Shown here one piece after another: positions 24,301 to 35,500 of a DNA stretch of 64,000 nt. Each line of letters begins with the position of its first letter. Position 1 is the first letter of the stretch. Under the pieces are notes generated by a model. That model was not told the origin of the DNA and made no database searches. It saw only the letters and a list, made by a program, of their open reading frames with translations. A program made the translations under genes and the position numbers. The stretch is from Gymnogyps californianus. Taxonomy: Eukaryota > Chordata > Aves > Accipitriformes > Cathartidae. The DNA lies in NCBI RefSeq assembly GCF_018139145.2, contig NC_059476.1, positions 11,169,501 through 11,233,500 of the forward strand, written 5' to 3'.

Positions 24301-27300
24301 GAAAAAAAAAAAACCCAAGGACAGTTATGTTTTGGGGATTCTGCTAGCAGTTGGCCCTATTTGATCTAAAGCTAGAAAGACTAGGTCTTGAAGTGAGATG
24401 CGAGAACTTAGGTGCCCCCTACACATGAAAGACTTCAGTGATAGTACTTAATGGCTCTTTGTTCACTGCTTTAGCAAGAACCAGTACTGTTTAAAGGCGT
24501 CTGACACCAAATGCTCAAGAAAGTTATTGTAATGCCATTTTCAGACAGTTAATGCAGGAAAAGTAGCAGCTAAGTCTCAATGCTTAGAGCCATCTATTGG
24601 TGTAATCAGCCACACCAACCACATACCACACTTGCCTTCACAGAACCCCTCATAGACGCTGGTATTCGTTTGCATTTCATCCTCATTATGCTCTGCAGTT
24701 ATTGTGTTCTCAAAGATGGTGACTTGAGCTTGAATTTAGAATAGCAAGGATGTTTTTAATATTGGGTAAGATGAACGCTAAATCTTCAAGGTCAGGTAGT
24801 CCTTCAGGAAAATAGTCAAGTATCATGTCTGATGTTTTACTCAAAGAATTATGACTAAAATAAGTTATTTGGGAGCTAAAGATAGTTTCTTAAAGCCATT
24901 TGGGAAGTCCTTGTCCAGTTTGCTCAGCTCTGTACAGACACTCCTTTCCTGTACACTGGGACAGGGTCTAAGCTGACCTATGTCACTTTACACAAGAGAT
25001 CCTCACCTACTTGAGTCAAGAATTACCTATTAAGCATACAGGTGACTTGCTACCAAGAATCACTTTGAGGTTAAGTACCCAGGATTTAACTTTCATTGAA
25101 CTAAAAGCAGTAGAGCACCTAAGCTTGAGTGCCACTTTCTGTTGACAGCTATGGAAGAGTTTCCAAGTCTCAGCTACCATACCTACTGTCCAGTCTCCAG
25201 GCACCGAGAAAGTGCATCCAGCTGAGCATTCAGTCTGGCCATAAGCTTCAAAGATCTGTGTGAGAAAGGATGAATATTCTTTTACACCACAGACTTGATG
25301 TTCAAAGAGCTCAATTTCAACTATGCCCGTGCTCAAGTCGTCTTCTTCGGAAGGCAGCCAAGACAATCTTAGCCTTTAAGACTTCTTGGTCTTATTGATG
25401 TAATGAGATGTCCTTCAAGTTCACCTATCCAAACCTTGCTTTGGTCACCTCATTCTCTGAGCTCTGTTCTCAAATGTACTACATTGGGAGCTCATTAACT
25501 GTCAGGATAAGCCACAAAGCTCAGAGGCAGCTGCCTCACTTTGAGTGCTGCATGTTCCTATTTCTGCTGCTCTATTCCTCTTCCTAGAGCCTACAGGATA
25601 GTTTTTTGGTAGTGTATTTTGAAGCCAGCCCTGCAGAATTTTGTTCCTGTTACAGTTAACTCAGATCAAGCAGCCTGTAAATACTGAAGACTGACAGCAA
25701 TCTCCCCAGGAACAAGCTGGGCTGGACCACAGCTGTATCATTGGTCACTTATTTGGACACAATCAAACAGGTCTTACTTTAAGAAAAAAACCTCAGCTTA
25801 CCTGACAGCCCAGTGCTGCTCTAAGAAATGTCAGGACAGAGGGAGATATAGGGGCTGCGCCTGTTACCATTATACGCACTCTTCCACCCATGGTTTCCTA
25901 CAAGTGAAATAGAAGTCATCAGATCCTCCAATACTACACTGCTCAGCTTGCTTACACTTGGAATAACTTACCTGAACTTTTTTGAAGATTAGCTGATCCC
26001 AAATGCTGTCATTTCGAATTATGCCCTGTTTTATTTCAGCCGTCTTCATAATCACAGCAAAGTTTAACAGGCAACGTTTCACTGGGCTCTTTGCACCACT
26101 TTGTATCTGCAAGGAAAAGTATCAGTGACTCTTGGGTTTAACTCACATCTGTACCTCCAGTTCTTGCTTTGTTAGGAGGCACCATATCTTACTTTGCTGT
26201 TCTAGGGTCTGTCTTCACTACTGCCATGGTCTAGGAGATGAACCAAGGGGCAATACTCCTTTGTGTCACTGCTGACATACTTCAGCCATAGCTTTGAGGG
26301 ATAGGGATCCTTCTAGCTTTGCACTTGCTTCATTTGCATTCCAAAAGTAAACAAACTTTTGGTCTCTGAACACTAACAGACTTAACCCAGTCATGACTGG
26401 ATACACTGTTCTTATACTCCTGGTCCCAGGACTCTTTCTATCTCCTCAGAAAGGATTTTAAAGAATTTTTCCTGCTAAGGAGTAATTAACTAGTGGTGAT
26501 GTTATGATGCATTCAATATTAAACTTGTACGCTTACTTAGATATATGAACACGAAGATAATTTAGCTAAAATTGTTCACATACCTTGTCATATATTCTAT
26601 TGAGCAGTCTTGGTACAACTGGAAATATCGTTGGCTTCAACGTTTTCATGTCATCTGTTAGCAACTTGATGTCTCCTTGGAAGAAGCCTACTTTTGCTCC
26701 ACAGCTGTAGATCACAGTCTAAAAATTGACCAGACTAAGCTTAGTCAAGGATAATTCCTAGCTTCATTAGCCATAATTATTTGTCTATGGAAAGCAGCAT
26801 GATTTCGAGTGCCCAGTGGTAAGAAAGTTCTTGTGTGAATAGGTTTTGAGGAAATACAGAAGGCTATCATACCTTTTACTATAATTTGATTTATAGAAGC
26901 TCAGATGCCTACATCTGTACATACCTGTACAACTCTCTCAAACATGTGAGCCAAGGGAAGATAGGACATGGTGATATCTGAACTTGTACACTCAACTGTG
27001 TTCTAGAGGGGAAAGAAATAGAAGTAGGTTAGCACTCCCTATGCCTGCTTGAGTTAGTTACTCTTAAGTAGAAAGTGAATAAAGTTTGGATCCATTTGAG
27101 TACTTTGAAATAGACACTTCAAATGACTGAAGCAACTCAGGCTCATCTATCACCTCTTCAAAATTTGCAGCTGTAACTCAGCCATACTAGATCAAGATTA
27201 GTTTTACGTTTTGGCAAGACTTGAAATATAGGGTAGTTTAGTACTCTTGGCATTTAGGACTGACTCATTCTAGAATGACTTCTGCACAGAAGTTCTTGTT

Positions 27301-30300
27301 CAAGGTTAAACCAACTTTCTTGCAATACTATTGTCCCATTGAAATACGAGCACTTAGGAAAGCATGAGTTTGCTGGGAGTGAATGGTTTGCAGAAAATGC
27401 CCACATTAAAGCTAGTTTCACGACTGAGCGACATAGCCTAGAGATCACCATTAGCAGTAGCTTACCTCTGTGCTTCTAAGGAAGGCAGCAGCATTTGCAA
27501 CAACATTTTGATGTGTCAACATGGCTCCTTTAGGGTTACCTTTGGAAAGATCGAGCAAAGTCAGCTGTGGCTCTGACTGCTTCTGCTGTCAGTTTCCCAT
27601 GTCTGTCTGGCTCAGTTTGAACTATCTTGGTATTAGGCTCAGTCAGAGTATGCGTTGTCTTAAGAGATCACAAATATGCCTCATCTTGAGCGCTTTCAGC
27701 TATAGGTATTATATAAAGGAAATGTATACTTAAACAGCAGAGTAATTAGGAGTAGCATAGAGAATGCTGAAACAAGATGTTTGTCTAGCCCCTGTGGATC
27801 AGAATACAGACACAGATAAACAACTAATCTCTTTAACATTAAGACTGTATTTTTCATAGGGTAAGACAACATGAATTTGGCTATTCTTCCCCCCAGCTCT
27901 AAGAAGCTTTGTCCTAGTGTACTTGACTTGTAGTGACAATGTCCCAAGTGAAATTGCAGTAGTGGCTTGACACTGTTCTAATTTACTGTTTTACTTCTGT
28001 GTTGTTAGCATTTCCTTTTTTGTGCTGGAAAGCTATTTTTTTCAGCACAGGGAGATTGTTTTAGTGAGGAAGCATCACTACATATTCTCTTACCTGTGGT
28101 TCCACTGGTAAAACACACGATGCAAAGATCTTCAGGCTTAGGAGGCTAGAGGGAAAAAGCCATGTAAGGTCAACAGAGTAAGGATTATGTTGCTTATCAG
28201 TATTTACATACACTTCCTAAAGTGGGATGAACCAGGAATTCTGTTTGGAAACAGCAAGACAAGATACCAAAACAATCCTGCCAGCCTCCTCTACTAACAG
28301 CATGGCAAGAGGTCTTTTCTGAGACTAGTTTTGCAAGTTTATAACTGTTCCACAGAGATACTTACAACTGGTTCTTTGATGTTGTTTCTTCCCAGCTCCT
28401 GTGTTAGAGAGAAAACGCAGTTTAACAATTGCAACAGAAAAAATGTGCAACAACAGTAGATGAATAGGTAATTGCATTTCAAATGCAACACTTGTTTTTA
28501 CTTTGCCTCTTGATACTCTGTCTTATTCAGAGAGAGATGTTGGTCTTCCTGAATTTAATACACACGAGTTGGAAAAGCTGACTCCTGGGGTTGTGGAAAG
28601 CATGAATTTCAGTGTGTAGAAAGTGATCAGAACTACTTAAGGAATTTGGAAGTCCTGAGTGGAGATATTTCATTTTATTTGATGTAGGCCACATCTCTTA
28701 TACTTTACATTTATGCATCATATCTGGAAGATTAAGCCTAGTATTGGGATGTCAAAGCAGCCAGTAACTCACACTTACCATTGCAATTAGACTCAACTGC
28801 CAGCTTAGAAGCCTGATAAATCCTGTTACAACTGCACCATGAATTAAGCTAAGGAAGTCTTCAGTTTAATGCATACTGACTGTCCACAGCACATGGACAC
28901 AACTTTAGTCAATGGTTTGAACTCTGCAAGTCCATTTGGCTAGATATATCAAGTTTCAAAACAACTGCTCATCAAGATCTCAGGTACAGGTGTGACAACT
29001 GGATAATGCTTACATTAAAGTGTCATTGTTGCCAGAGAAGGTTCAGATGTCTACCTGGCAAGGTATTCCTCTGCAAGATCAAGCAGAAGCCTTTAGTCAC
29101 CTACCTCAACCTCCTGCAGTGCTAGAATTTCAACTCCCACTTTAGCTCCTCTCTCCTTGAGCTCTTTATCAAAGAGATCCATGAGAATGATAGTCTTCAG
29201 ACATGGGGTCTTTTCTTGTTCACAGTTCTCAAGCAAGATCTGTGCCTTCGCAGGCTTGTCACAGATCACTATGCTTATGTCAGCTACAGAAAAGAAATTA
29301 CATTTCAGAAGTCTGTTTAGAAGACATGAGGCTAGTGAGTGACAGCTCAGTAGCACATACATTTAGAACATAGCATTGGTTTGTTCTAAAGCCATTTGCA
29401 TTTGTTCATAGGATTCAGTGTCTGGCTTACAGTGCTACGAAGGCTCCTCCTACCATGGCCTACTGATTGGGCAAACTTGAGATTCTAGCTATACAAAGTG
29501 ACGGCAAATGCTGAGGAACTGAAGACAAATATCTTCAGTCACAGTCAAGATAGATAGGCATTTAAACTTGTGGTATTGCCATAAAAGCTCAGAATTGTCC
29601 TCACTGATTGTTTAGGTTTAGCCATCTTCCTTAAATCTAAAGAAATTTAGACCTGTTTGTAAGAGGTAGCTAAAATTCTTGAGTTAATGCCTCAGCTTCC
29701 CTGCACATGCAAGAGAGTTGTATGCAATTACAAAAGGATTTCCCATTAAGTCAGCAGAGGAATTGGATTTGCTTGAACATGCTGGTTCCCAGTTAGCCTA
29801 GTAAGTCACAGCTATGTAGTCCCAAGGCAAGACCTGTTTGCAAGGTTCACCAGCATAACTGTTGAAGTGATTTTGCTTGGCAAATCCTGTTTATAGGTTG
29901 GATCCCAGATCGTTGTAACAGCAGTGGATATTTCCGCCCCCCCCCCCATATCTCCCCTAAGACTGGGGGAAGAAAGTTGGAAGGTTTATTCAAGCTTCCT
30001 CACCAGTTTCTTCCATGATGGCACACTAGTTGTTGCTTCTGTAGAACAGGCCCTAACCAGATAGATTAAACAGATTTAGGCATATCTTTACCCCTCCCTC
30101 CTCCACTCTTTACATCCTACAACTTTAAATCAGAGACACATACCTAGTCTTAATTTGCATGCAAGCCTGTCTGCATTGTCTGATTGTTTGGCAGTGCGGG
30201 AGTTCAAGATTGCAAAACCTCAAATAGCAAATAGTTGAGCATTTTGATTGCAGAATGGTCCACAAGATCTAGCAGGTCTTCAGTGGACTTGCACTCAAGA

Positions 30301-32530
30301 CACTAGGAGACTTAGGAAGCCCCCTGGCTGCTTCTAGACATTGAACCATGTCCCCTGCAAAGCAGCTTCATTTACAGAAATTAAGTGTCTATAAAAGTAT
30401 AAGAGCAGTAAGGTTAAAGCTACTCTGATTTTTGTATCAAATTCCCTTGAACTTCAGCCTTCTCAAAACAAAGCTTCTTAGAGAAATCATTATGAAATAG
30501 TGGAAGTCAATATTTACCTTTGTTAACAATATATACAATGGCCTCTGGCCCCAGAGTGTCATAGAGTGGAACAGCAACCATTGAGTAAGTGTAGCAGGCA
30601 TACTCTGAAATGATCCACTGAAGAGAGAAAACAGTACAGCTAAGGAAAACTAGCAGTTTACAAGACAGGATTACCTACAGATTTCATACAGCTTGACTAG
30701 CCCACGCACACATTAGTAGTAGGAGTTGCGTAAGAGCACGTCCGTGACATTCTTACAGTAGTGATGGTTCAAGATCATTGTATTACATGCCTGGCATGGT
30801 ATGTGCTCAGTCAGTAATAAGGGAACTGGGAAGGGAAAAGCCAGTTGTGATTGATTGTTCCTCATGTGGCCTCAAGCTATTTAAGTACAGACCCCCCCCC
30901 TCTCCCCAAGGTGTCAGAATATTCTGGGAAAGAATATTCTATTTGTTGCTTACCTCTGGCCTATTCTGAGCAAAAATGCCAATAAACTGGTTTGATGATG
31001 GTTTGCATCCTTTTTGCAGAAGCCCTGATCCCAGGTATTGAGCTCTGTCCAAAACCTGTAAGATAGTTTTCCCCCACTTTAGTGTTACCAGACAGTATCC
31101 CAAATTAAATCATCTGTCATGTACAATACTCACCTGTTTGTATGTCAGCCACTGATAAGGTTGGTTGGGTTTTCTGTAGCCTAAACAGCTGCCATTTCCT
31201 AATGGAAGAGTTCAGAAAAGCAATTGTAAAGCTCAGGCAACACTAAGTGGGCAATATTTTGAGTCAGACATCCAGCTAACTGCATGGAGCATGGAAGTGC
31301 ACAGTGTCCATAGTTAAGCACTCTGCCCAAACCAAGATTGTAAGACTGATGGCTTTATCCTTAACAAGCAATACTTCCAAGATCTGGTGATATTTTCCCA
31401 TTTCACAACCCACGTGAGATTGAAATAGCTTGCAAGCTATCACATATTTCCATGCATGGGACCCCTGAAGTCACATGTGCAGAAATTCATACCTGTTGTA
31501 AGCAGGCAGTAATTTTACACTAAAACCCACATCATAAGACAAAGCAGAGGTGTTTCCCCCCAGCTCCCTCTGATGCTTAGTATCTGCTGACTCTTCACTG
31601 AACTCTACCATCTTAAGCTTCCTACAGACAAGAGGCAAGGCAAAAGAGCTTGGAATGATTTTATTTACTTGTGATGATAGGCTAGTACTAACTAGCAAAT
31701 GCAAAGCTTACCAGAAACATGCAGTCCTCTGTGCAAAACTTCATACAAGGTTTTACCATCTTCAAAGTAATAAGAAAGCAGGTTATTATCTGTCAAGAGT
31801 GCACCTCTTCTGGCTCCTCCCTAGGAACAGAGCATAGTTATGAAACAGTGCAGAACAGATGCAGTATGTCATTTGTTCCTCAGCCATTCTCCCAAGAATC
31901 CCTTTTAAAGCATTTCAATAGCATTGCATTGTTAAGGAAGTCTCATTTTCCTTCCTGATTTTGATCTACTCAGTCATATGCAGAGGAATTTTCTAGATGG
32001 CCTAGATTAATATTCGGTTACGGGTTATTAGAGAGACCTTTGCTAAGATTGAGTGCTACCACTTGCCTAGTTATATGAAGTCTAGCACCAGCCTCACAGC
32101 TGATGCAAAGCATTTAAAATACAGAAAAAAAGTCAGTGACAGCCAAGGCCATTTGGTAAAAAGCCCACCTCACCCTGTTGGCAAGAGCTGCTGTTTCTTA
32201 CTCTTAGTGTCTTAAGACTTCTCTTCTCCCCACCATGCTGTTGAGTTGTACACCTGGGAGAGAAGGCTGTGTATATCAGACAGGAGAGTTTCCACCGATA
32301 CACAGAGTTAGAATGGATCAGTATTAAGATTAAGCTCAAAAATAGTCCATGCCCACAAGCAGAGTAAGTATTACCTCAATTCCTATTGACTGCTTGTTCA
32401 AGTCAACAGGAGGCAAAACAGGTTTTGGCCTGCTTATCACCCACAGGAAGATGCCAGCTCCAAATACAATAAGACTAATCAATGCTGGTGTTGGGAGCGG
32501 TGAGAACAAGACTTGAAGTATCCAGATCAT
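21240..32530 (-). CDS. ACSL5: ACSL5 long-chain acyl-CoA synthetase, whole gene (20 coding exons)
   Basis: Known: ACSL5 converts long-chain fatty acids, ATP and CoA to acyl-CoA at ER and mitochondrial outer membranes, prominently in gut and liver. Seen, in coding order: 32375-32530, 31712-31820, 31134-31198, 30954-31055, 30518-30617, 29105-29283, 28366-28398, 28094-28145, 27466-27539, 26925-27002, 26584-26718, 25972-26106, 25802-25897, 25183-25255, 24206-24294, 24009-24125, 23413-23556, 22278-22379, 21822-21893, 21240-21380. The total is 2052 nt and 683 residues, equal to the human isoform that starts at this ATG. Motifs: N-terminal membrane segment about 12-32, AMP-binding TSGTTGNPKGAM at 261-272, EAYGQTE at 441-447, and the DGWLHTGD...DRKK acyl-CoA synthetase signature at 518-542. 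No frameshift or missing catalytic motif was seen. The start has A at -3 and aligns with the mammalian [10 protein letters not shown]-terminus. Confidence 0.97.
21822..21893 (-). CDS. ACSL5: ACSL5 coding exon 19
   Basis: Residues 614-637: [20 protein letters not shown] then SFEQ. The acceptor is GCTTCTAG and the donor CAA|GTGAGT. Confidence 0.95.
22278..22379 (-). CDS. ACSL5: ACSL5 coding exon 18
   Basis: Residues 580-613: [20 protein letters not shown] then [14 protein letters not shown], lid domain. The acceptor is TTTTCAG and the donor CCA|GTGAGT. The preceding intron holds the CR1 insertion. Confidence 0.96.
22674..23147 (+). mobile_element. CR1 LINE, 3' end, 5'-truncated
   Basis: A classical avian CR1 3' region lies antisense to ACSL5 in the intron between coding exons 17 and 18. 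Diagnostic words in order: CTCTCCTATGAAGAAAGACT, TTGTTCAGCCTGGAGAAGAG, AACAGGTTGCCCAGAGAGGT, GGTTGGACTAGGTGAC, AAAGGTCCCTTCCAACCC, then ATTCTATGATTCTA. The 166-codon open frame across it (22677-23177) is LINE sequence, not a host gene. The copy is fairly young, because most words are intact. It is interrupted at 23061 by an unrelated piece. Confidence 0.93.
23061..23107 (+). mobile_element. LTR-like fragment nested in the CR1
   Basis: Forty-seven bases starting TGTCCTGGTTTCGG and containing GGGACAGAGTTAACTCTCTT split the CR1 tail between AGGTGAC and CTTTAAAGG. They resemble the 5' terminus of a common avian ERV LTR (family assignment from memory). Only the first part of an LTR is present; there is no internal viral sequence and no coding potential. 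Confidence 0.65.
23413..23556 (-). CDS. ACSL5: ACSL5 coding exon 17
   Basis: Residues 532-579: [20 protein letters not shown] then [10 protein letters not shown], completing the signature and the hinge to the C-terminal lid. The acceptor is CTTCTAG and the donor AGG|GTAAGT. Confidence 0.97.
24009..24125 (-). CDS. ACSL5: ACSL5 coding exon 16 (signature motif)
   Basis: Residues 493-531: [19 protein letters not shown], then [14 protein letters not shown], the first part of the fatty-acyl-CoA synthetase signature. The acceptor is CTATAG and the donor CCA|GTGAGT. Confidence 0.97.
24206..24294 (-). CDS. ACSL5: ACSL5 coding exon 15
   Basis: Residues 463-492: [20 protein letters not shown] then [10 protein letters not shown]. 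The acceptor is TCTCTTAG and the donor GAG|GTAGGT. Confidence 0.96.
25183..25255 (-). CDS. ACSL5: ACSL5 coding exon 14
   Basis: Residues 439-462 plus one base: [20 protein letters not shown] then DWTV. It contains the YGQTE motif that contacts AMP. The acceptor is CACACAG and the donor G|GTATGG. Confidence 0.97.
25802..25897 (-). CDS. ACSL5: ACSL5 coding exon 13
   Basis: Residues 407-438: [19 protein letters not shown] then FLRAALGCQ, the VTGAAP segment of the adenylate-binding pocket. The acceptor is CACTTGTAG and the donor CAG|GTAAGC. Confidence 0.97.
25972..26106 (-). CDS. ACSL5: ACSL5 coding exon 12
   Basis: Residues 362-406: [40 protein letters not shown]. It aligns with human KGIIRHDSFWDKLIF. 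The acceptor is CCTTGCAG and the donor CAG|GTAAGT. Confidence 0.96.
26584..26718 (-). CDS. ACSL5: ACSL5 coding exon 11
   Basis: Residues 317-361: [20 protein letters not shown] then [20 protein letters not shown]. 45 codons, phase 0, acceptor TTTTTAG, donor AAG|GTATGT. Confidence 0.97.
26925..27002 (-). CDS. ACSL5: ACSL5 coding exon 10
   Basis: Residues 291-316, including [14 protein letters not shown], a strongly conserved adenylation-domain block. The acceptor is CCCTCTAG and the donor CAG|GTATGT. Confidence 0.97.
27466..27539 (-). CDS. ACSL5: ACSL5 coding exon 9 (P-loop end)
   Basis: Residues 266-290: [20 protein letters not shown] then LRSTE, completing TSGTTGNPKG. The acceptor is TTCCAAAG and the donor GAG|GTAAGC. 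Confidence 0.97.
28094..28145 (-). CDS. ACSL5: ACSL5 coding exon 8 (P-loop start)
   Basis: Residues 249-265 plus one base: [17 protein letters not shown], the first half of the ATP-binding P-loop, which continues in the next exon. The acceptor is CCCTCTAG and the donor G|GTAAGA. Confidence 0.97.
28366..28398 (-). CDS. ACSL5: ACSL5 coding exon 7 (micro-exon)
   Basis: An 11-codon exon, residues 238-248 ([11 protein letters not shown]). It aligns with human NLGKEHFRKPV, which supports it despite its size. The acceptor is AACACAG and the donor GTT|GTAAGT. Confidence 0.92.
29105..29283 (-). CDS. ACSL5: ACSL5 coding exon 6
   Basis: The longest coding exon, 179 nt, residues 178-237: [20 protein letters not shown] then [18 protein letters not shown]. 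The acceptor is TTCTGTAG and the donor GAG|GTAGGT. Confidence 0.96.
30518..30617 (-). CDS. ACSL5: ACSL5 coding exon 5
   Basis: Residues 145-177 plus one base: [20 protein letters not shown] then [13 protein letters not shown], nearly identical to human. The acceptor is CTCTTCAG and the donor G|GTAAAT. Confidence 0.97.
30954..31055 (-). CDS. ACSL5: ACSL5 coding exon 4
   Basis: Residues 111-144, ending [12 protein letters not shown], a conserved ACSL block. 34 codons, phase 0, acceptor TTACAG, donor GAG|GTAAGC. Confidence 0.96.
31134..31198 (-). CDS. ACSL5: ACSL5 coding exon 3
   Basis: Residues 89-110 ([21 protein letters not shown]), start of the adenylate-forming domain. The acceptor is CCATTAG and the donor CAG|GTGAGT. 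Confidence 0.95.
31712..31820 (-). CDS. ACSL5: ACSL5 coding exon 2
   Basis: Residues 53-88 plus one base: GGARRG... [16 protein letters not shown], aligned with human AKTMYEVFQRGLAVS. The acceptor is CCTAG and the donor G|GTAAGC. Confidence 0.94.
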
Positions 32531-32560
32531 TGTGCTGGATCAGTGGAGCCAGAGTTGAAC
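32375..32560 (-). CDS. ACSL5: ACSL5 coding exon 1 with 30-nt leader
   Basis: Coding part 32375-32530, residues 1-52: a hydrophobic anchor around [20 protein letters not shown], then [12 protein letters not shown]. The acceptor (GTTTCAG) lies at 32562-32561, so 30 nt of leader precede the ATG. This shows that at least one non-coding exon lies further upstream. The donor is GAG|GTAATA. Confidence 0.95.
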
Positions 32561-35500
32561 CTGAAACAAACAGGAGGTTTAGTAGACATGAGTTAGAAGC
32601 ACTCACTACCTATGAGCCATGGTTACTTAAGTAGTTTGTTAAGCAATACTACAAATCATTTCAGCAGTTTGCTCCTAAAGAATCTTGGTACAATAATGAA
32701 GCATGCTTATGCAATGCTTTAAGCCTCTTTAGAGATCTCAAGTCACCTGCCCCCATAAATCTTAATCCATGCTGCATCCACCTCCACAAAAAGCTGAAGC
32801 CTGATAAGTCAGACAAGGAACAGATGTCAATTCTTCCTATTCAGGAGTAAAAATCTGCCTGTGGAAAACCAGTATATAATTTCCCAAATCAAGTATAACC
32901 AAAAAATGCCTACAGTTTAGTGATGTGAGTAGTGGAAGTAAGAAAACTCCTCAATATTATAGCTATCCAACAGGAGGGGGTATTGCTAAAATAGTAGGGT
33001 TATTGCTAAATTGCATGTTTGTTACACCTACATATATAAGTCTGCAGGACAAGCAGCATCTTCATGATCAGCTGCTTTTACTGGAAAGCAGGGTTTATGC
33101 TGGACAAGCATTTCAGATAGTGAAAGTGTGTTCAGCGTGAGATATGGCACAAGTCAAAACTGTGAAAGTTACTTTGCACTAGAAAATGGTGACCTGGAAG
33201 TCAATGTGTGCAATGGAAGTCTAGCTGGGAAATACAGAAGCAGTTCTGCTGCTTGCATTCTCCAGAGTCTCTTCCTTCAAGGGCAGGGAAGCAAAAACTG
33301 AGAATGCAGGATTTCTTATAAGAGACAGAGACATCTACCTCAGCCTCCTCCCTTCGAAACAAGTACTTTAAACATACTAGAACATTTTAGAGATTAAGAT
33401 TGAATGGCCAAGACAAATGTAGCACAGGTGACTGCTTTTTGTCTGAATCAACTCCGATCTCACCAACTTACCTCTGCTAGTATCTAAATAGTTATGCAGG
33501 ACATGACACATCACACTTTGCAACATTAATCACCACACCCTTTCAAATTTCTTCATAGAGAATCAAGGGAACCTGGTCAGTAGATAGCATGTCAGCTAGC
33601 AACTGACTAAATCCCTATACAAGAAGATTACCAGGCATTCTGGAGCAATGGCCTCCAGTTACCCTTTAACTATAATTCCAAGAAAGCTGAAGGTATTTTC
33701 CAAACAGTTGGTAAATTCAGCCAGACCCCTAAGTCAGAATTTGGGTCTCTGAGCCCCCGCTGACCAGAATTAGATCACCCGTATCTGGTTTATGGTTTTG
33801 TAGTTTTCAGTTTCCACTGGCTGTGTTAATCAGCAATCCTAATGTGTTCTCTGGTGAAAGAAGGCATGCTTTGCCCACTCAGCATCTGGATAAGAAAGGT
33901 TACCTCATAGGCTTGTCATCAAGTCCAAGCTGCCAAAAGTATGTCACCTACATATCTGAAAAATACCAACTCCCTAGACCTCTTTTCTACTCTCAGCCTT
34001 AATTACAATGTGCCCTTCAAACTCCTGACCCTGGTTTCATGTATTCAAAGTCCAAAAAAATTGTGCTACAGCAATAAAGCCAGGAACTGCCCTTGCCACT
34101 CTGCACTGACTGACAGTTCCAGTCACTGCGCATATCAAACCTAGGAAGCACAAGCCTGCTCTTTCTGCAGCACAGGATATCACCCTTCCTTTGGGCCTTT
34201 ATCAACTGAGCCTGAAGAAAAAGAATCCCCTAAAACCAGGTCTGCTGATCAAGTTTACACTCAGGGCAAAGCCACTTGACAGTTTAGGTTCTAGCACTGC
34301 TCTGTTGGAAGACTGAAGATTATTAATAGAGTGAATTTGGCAATCAGCTGCTCTTCATGATTTGTACATTTGGCCTTGTAACCCATTACTGCAGCAGTTA
34401 GTAAACGGCTTTCTGTAGGTGATTAAACACTATCTGGTTTATGGTGTGTCAGCCACTTCCTCTTTTGTTAAGAGGAACAAGTCACTTTCTTATAGCATGA
34501 GCACTGAGGCAGCTTGGTAGAGGCATCTCCACTCTCCAACATGAAGAGGAGTTGGATATACAAACTTTATTCCTTTAACTCAGAGCCCACTATTAGACCC
34601 AAATGAGAGAGCAAATCACATTTGCACCATTTGTATCTTGGAAGCTTAGCTTGTTAGAAGTTGGCAAAACTAGACCTTGGCACATCTCATCTCACATCTT
34701 TTTAGAGGGATACCAGAGTACTCATGTTCAACTCCCCTGAATTTCAATTACTATTAATCAGCTTGGGCTATTTTCCAGTCTTTTTCCATCCCCAGATGGG
34801 CCAAAAGGAGATTGCAGTCAGTGCATTTCAGATGACTCTTCCCTGGACATGAAATTTTCAATCAGCAGTAAGAGAATAGAGCTATATGCAGGCAACTGAA
34901 GACACCACATGCCTGTACAGCTGTACCAGTTTTAATGGCTGAAGTGTGCTCTCATGTGCTCATTTTAATAGTAATTTTAAGACAATTTCCTAGAAACCAG
35001 GAAGGATTGGTTGCCTTTAGAGTATCATGCTAGAAGTAATAAACAGAACTAAGAATCATGTCTATAGCATCAAGTCCTCCACTATAACTTATTAACACTG
35101 CTTAGTGTTAACACTGCCTAATCAGACAGATCAGTGCAGTTGTCACAAATAGCTACTGTCTGTTACATGGACTTATTTGACAGAAAATTAACAGAGGACA
35201 CTTGTCTGACCTTTTTGTGGTAAGGATCAGAGAACCAACGAACCCCAAATGCTCCATGTAGCAGTAGATAAGTCACTGAAAGTCTTTCTGTCAGGGTATT
35301 CTTATCTCCTCACTGACTCACATGCAAGGCAGTTTGTGCCAAGACATCTAGGAAGACTGAACATCAGGCCCTGAAGAATAATGGCGGTTTGAGCAGAGAA
35401 CTCAAAGTCCAGAGAGAACACCTGATCAAGTTGAGAAAAGCCTGAAGATGCTTAAATGCAGCAAAGCTTTTGCCTTCAGATTCTGAATTGATTCCACAAT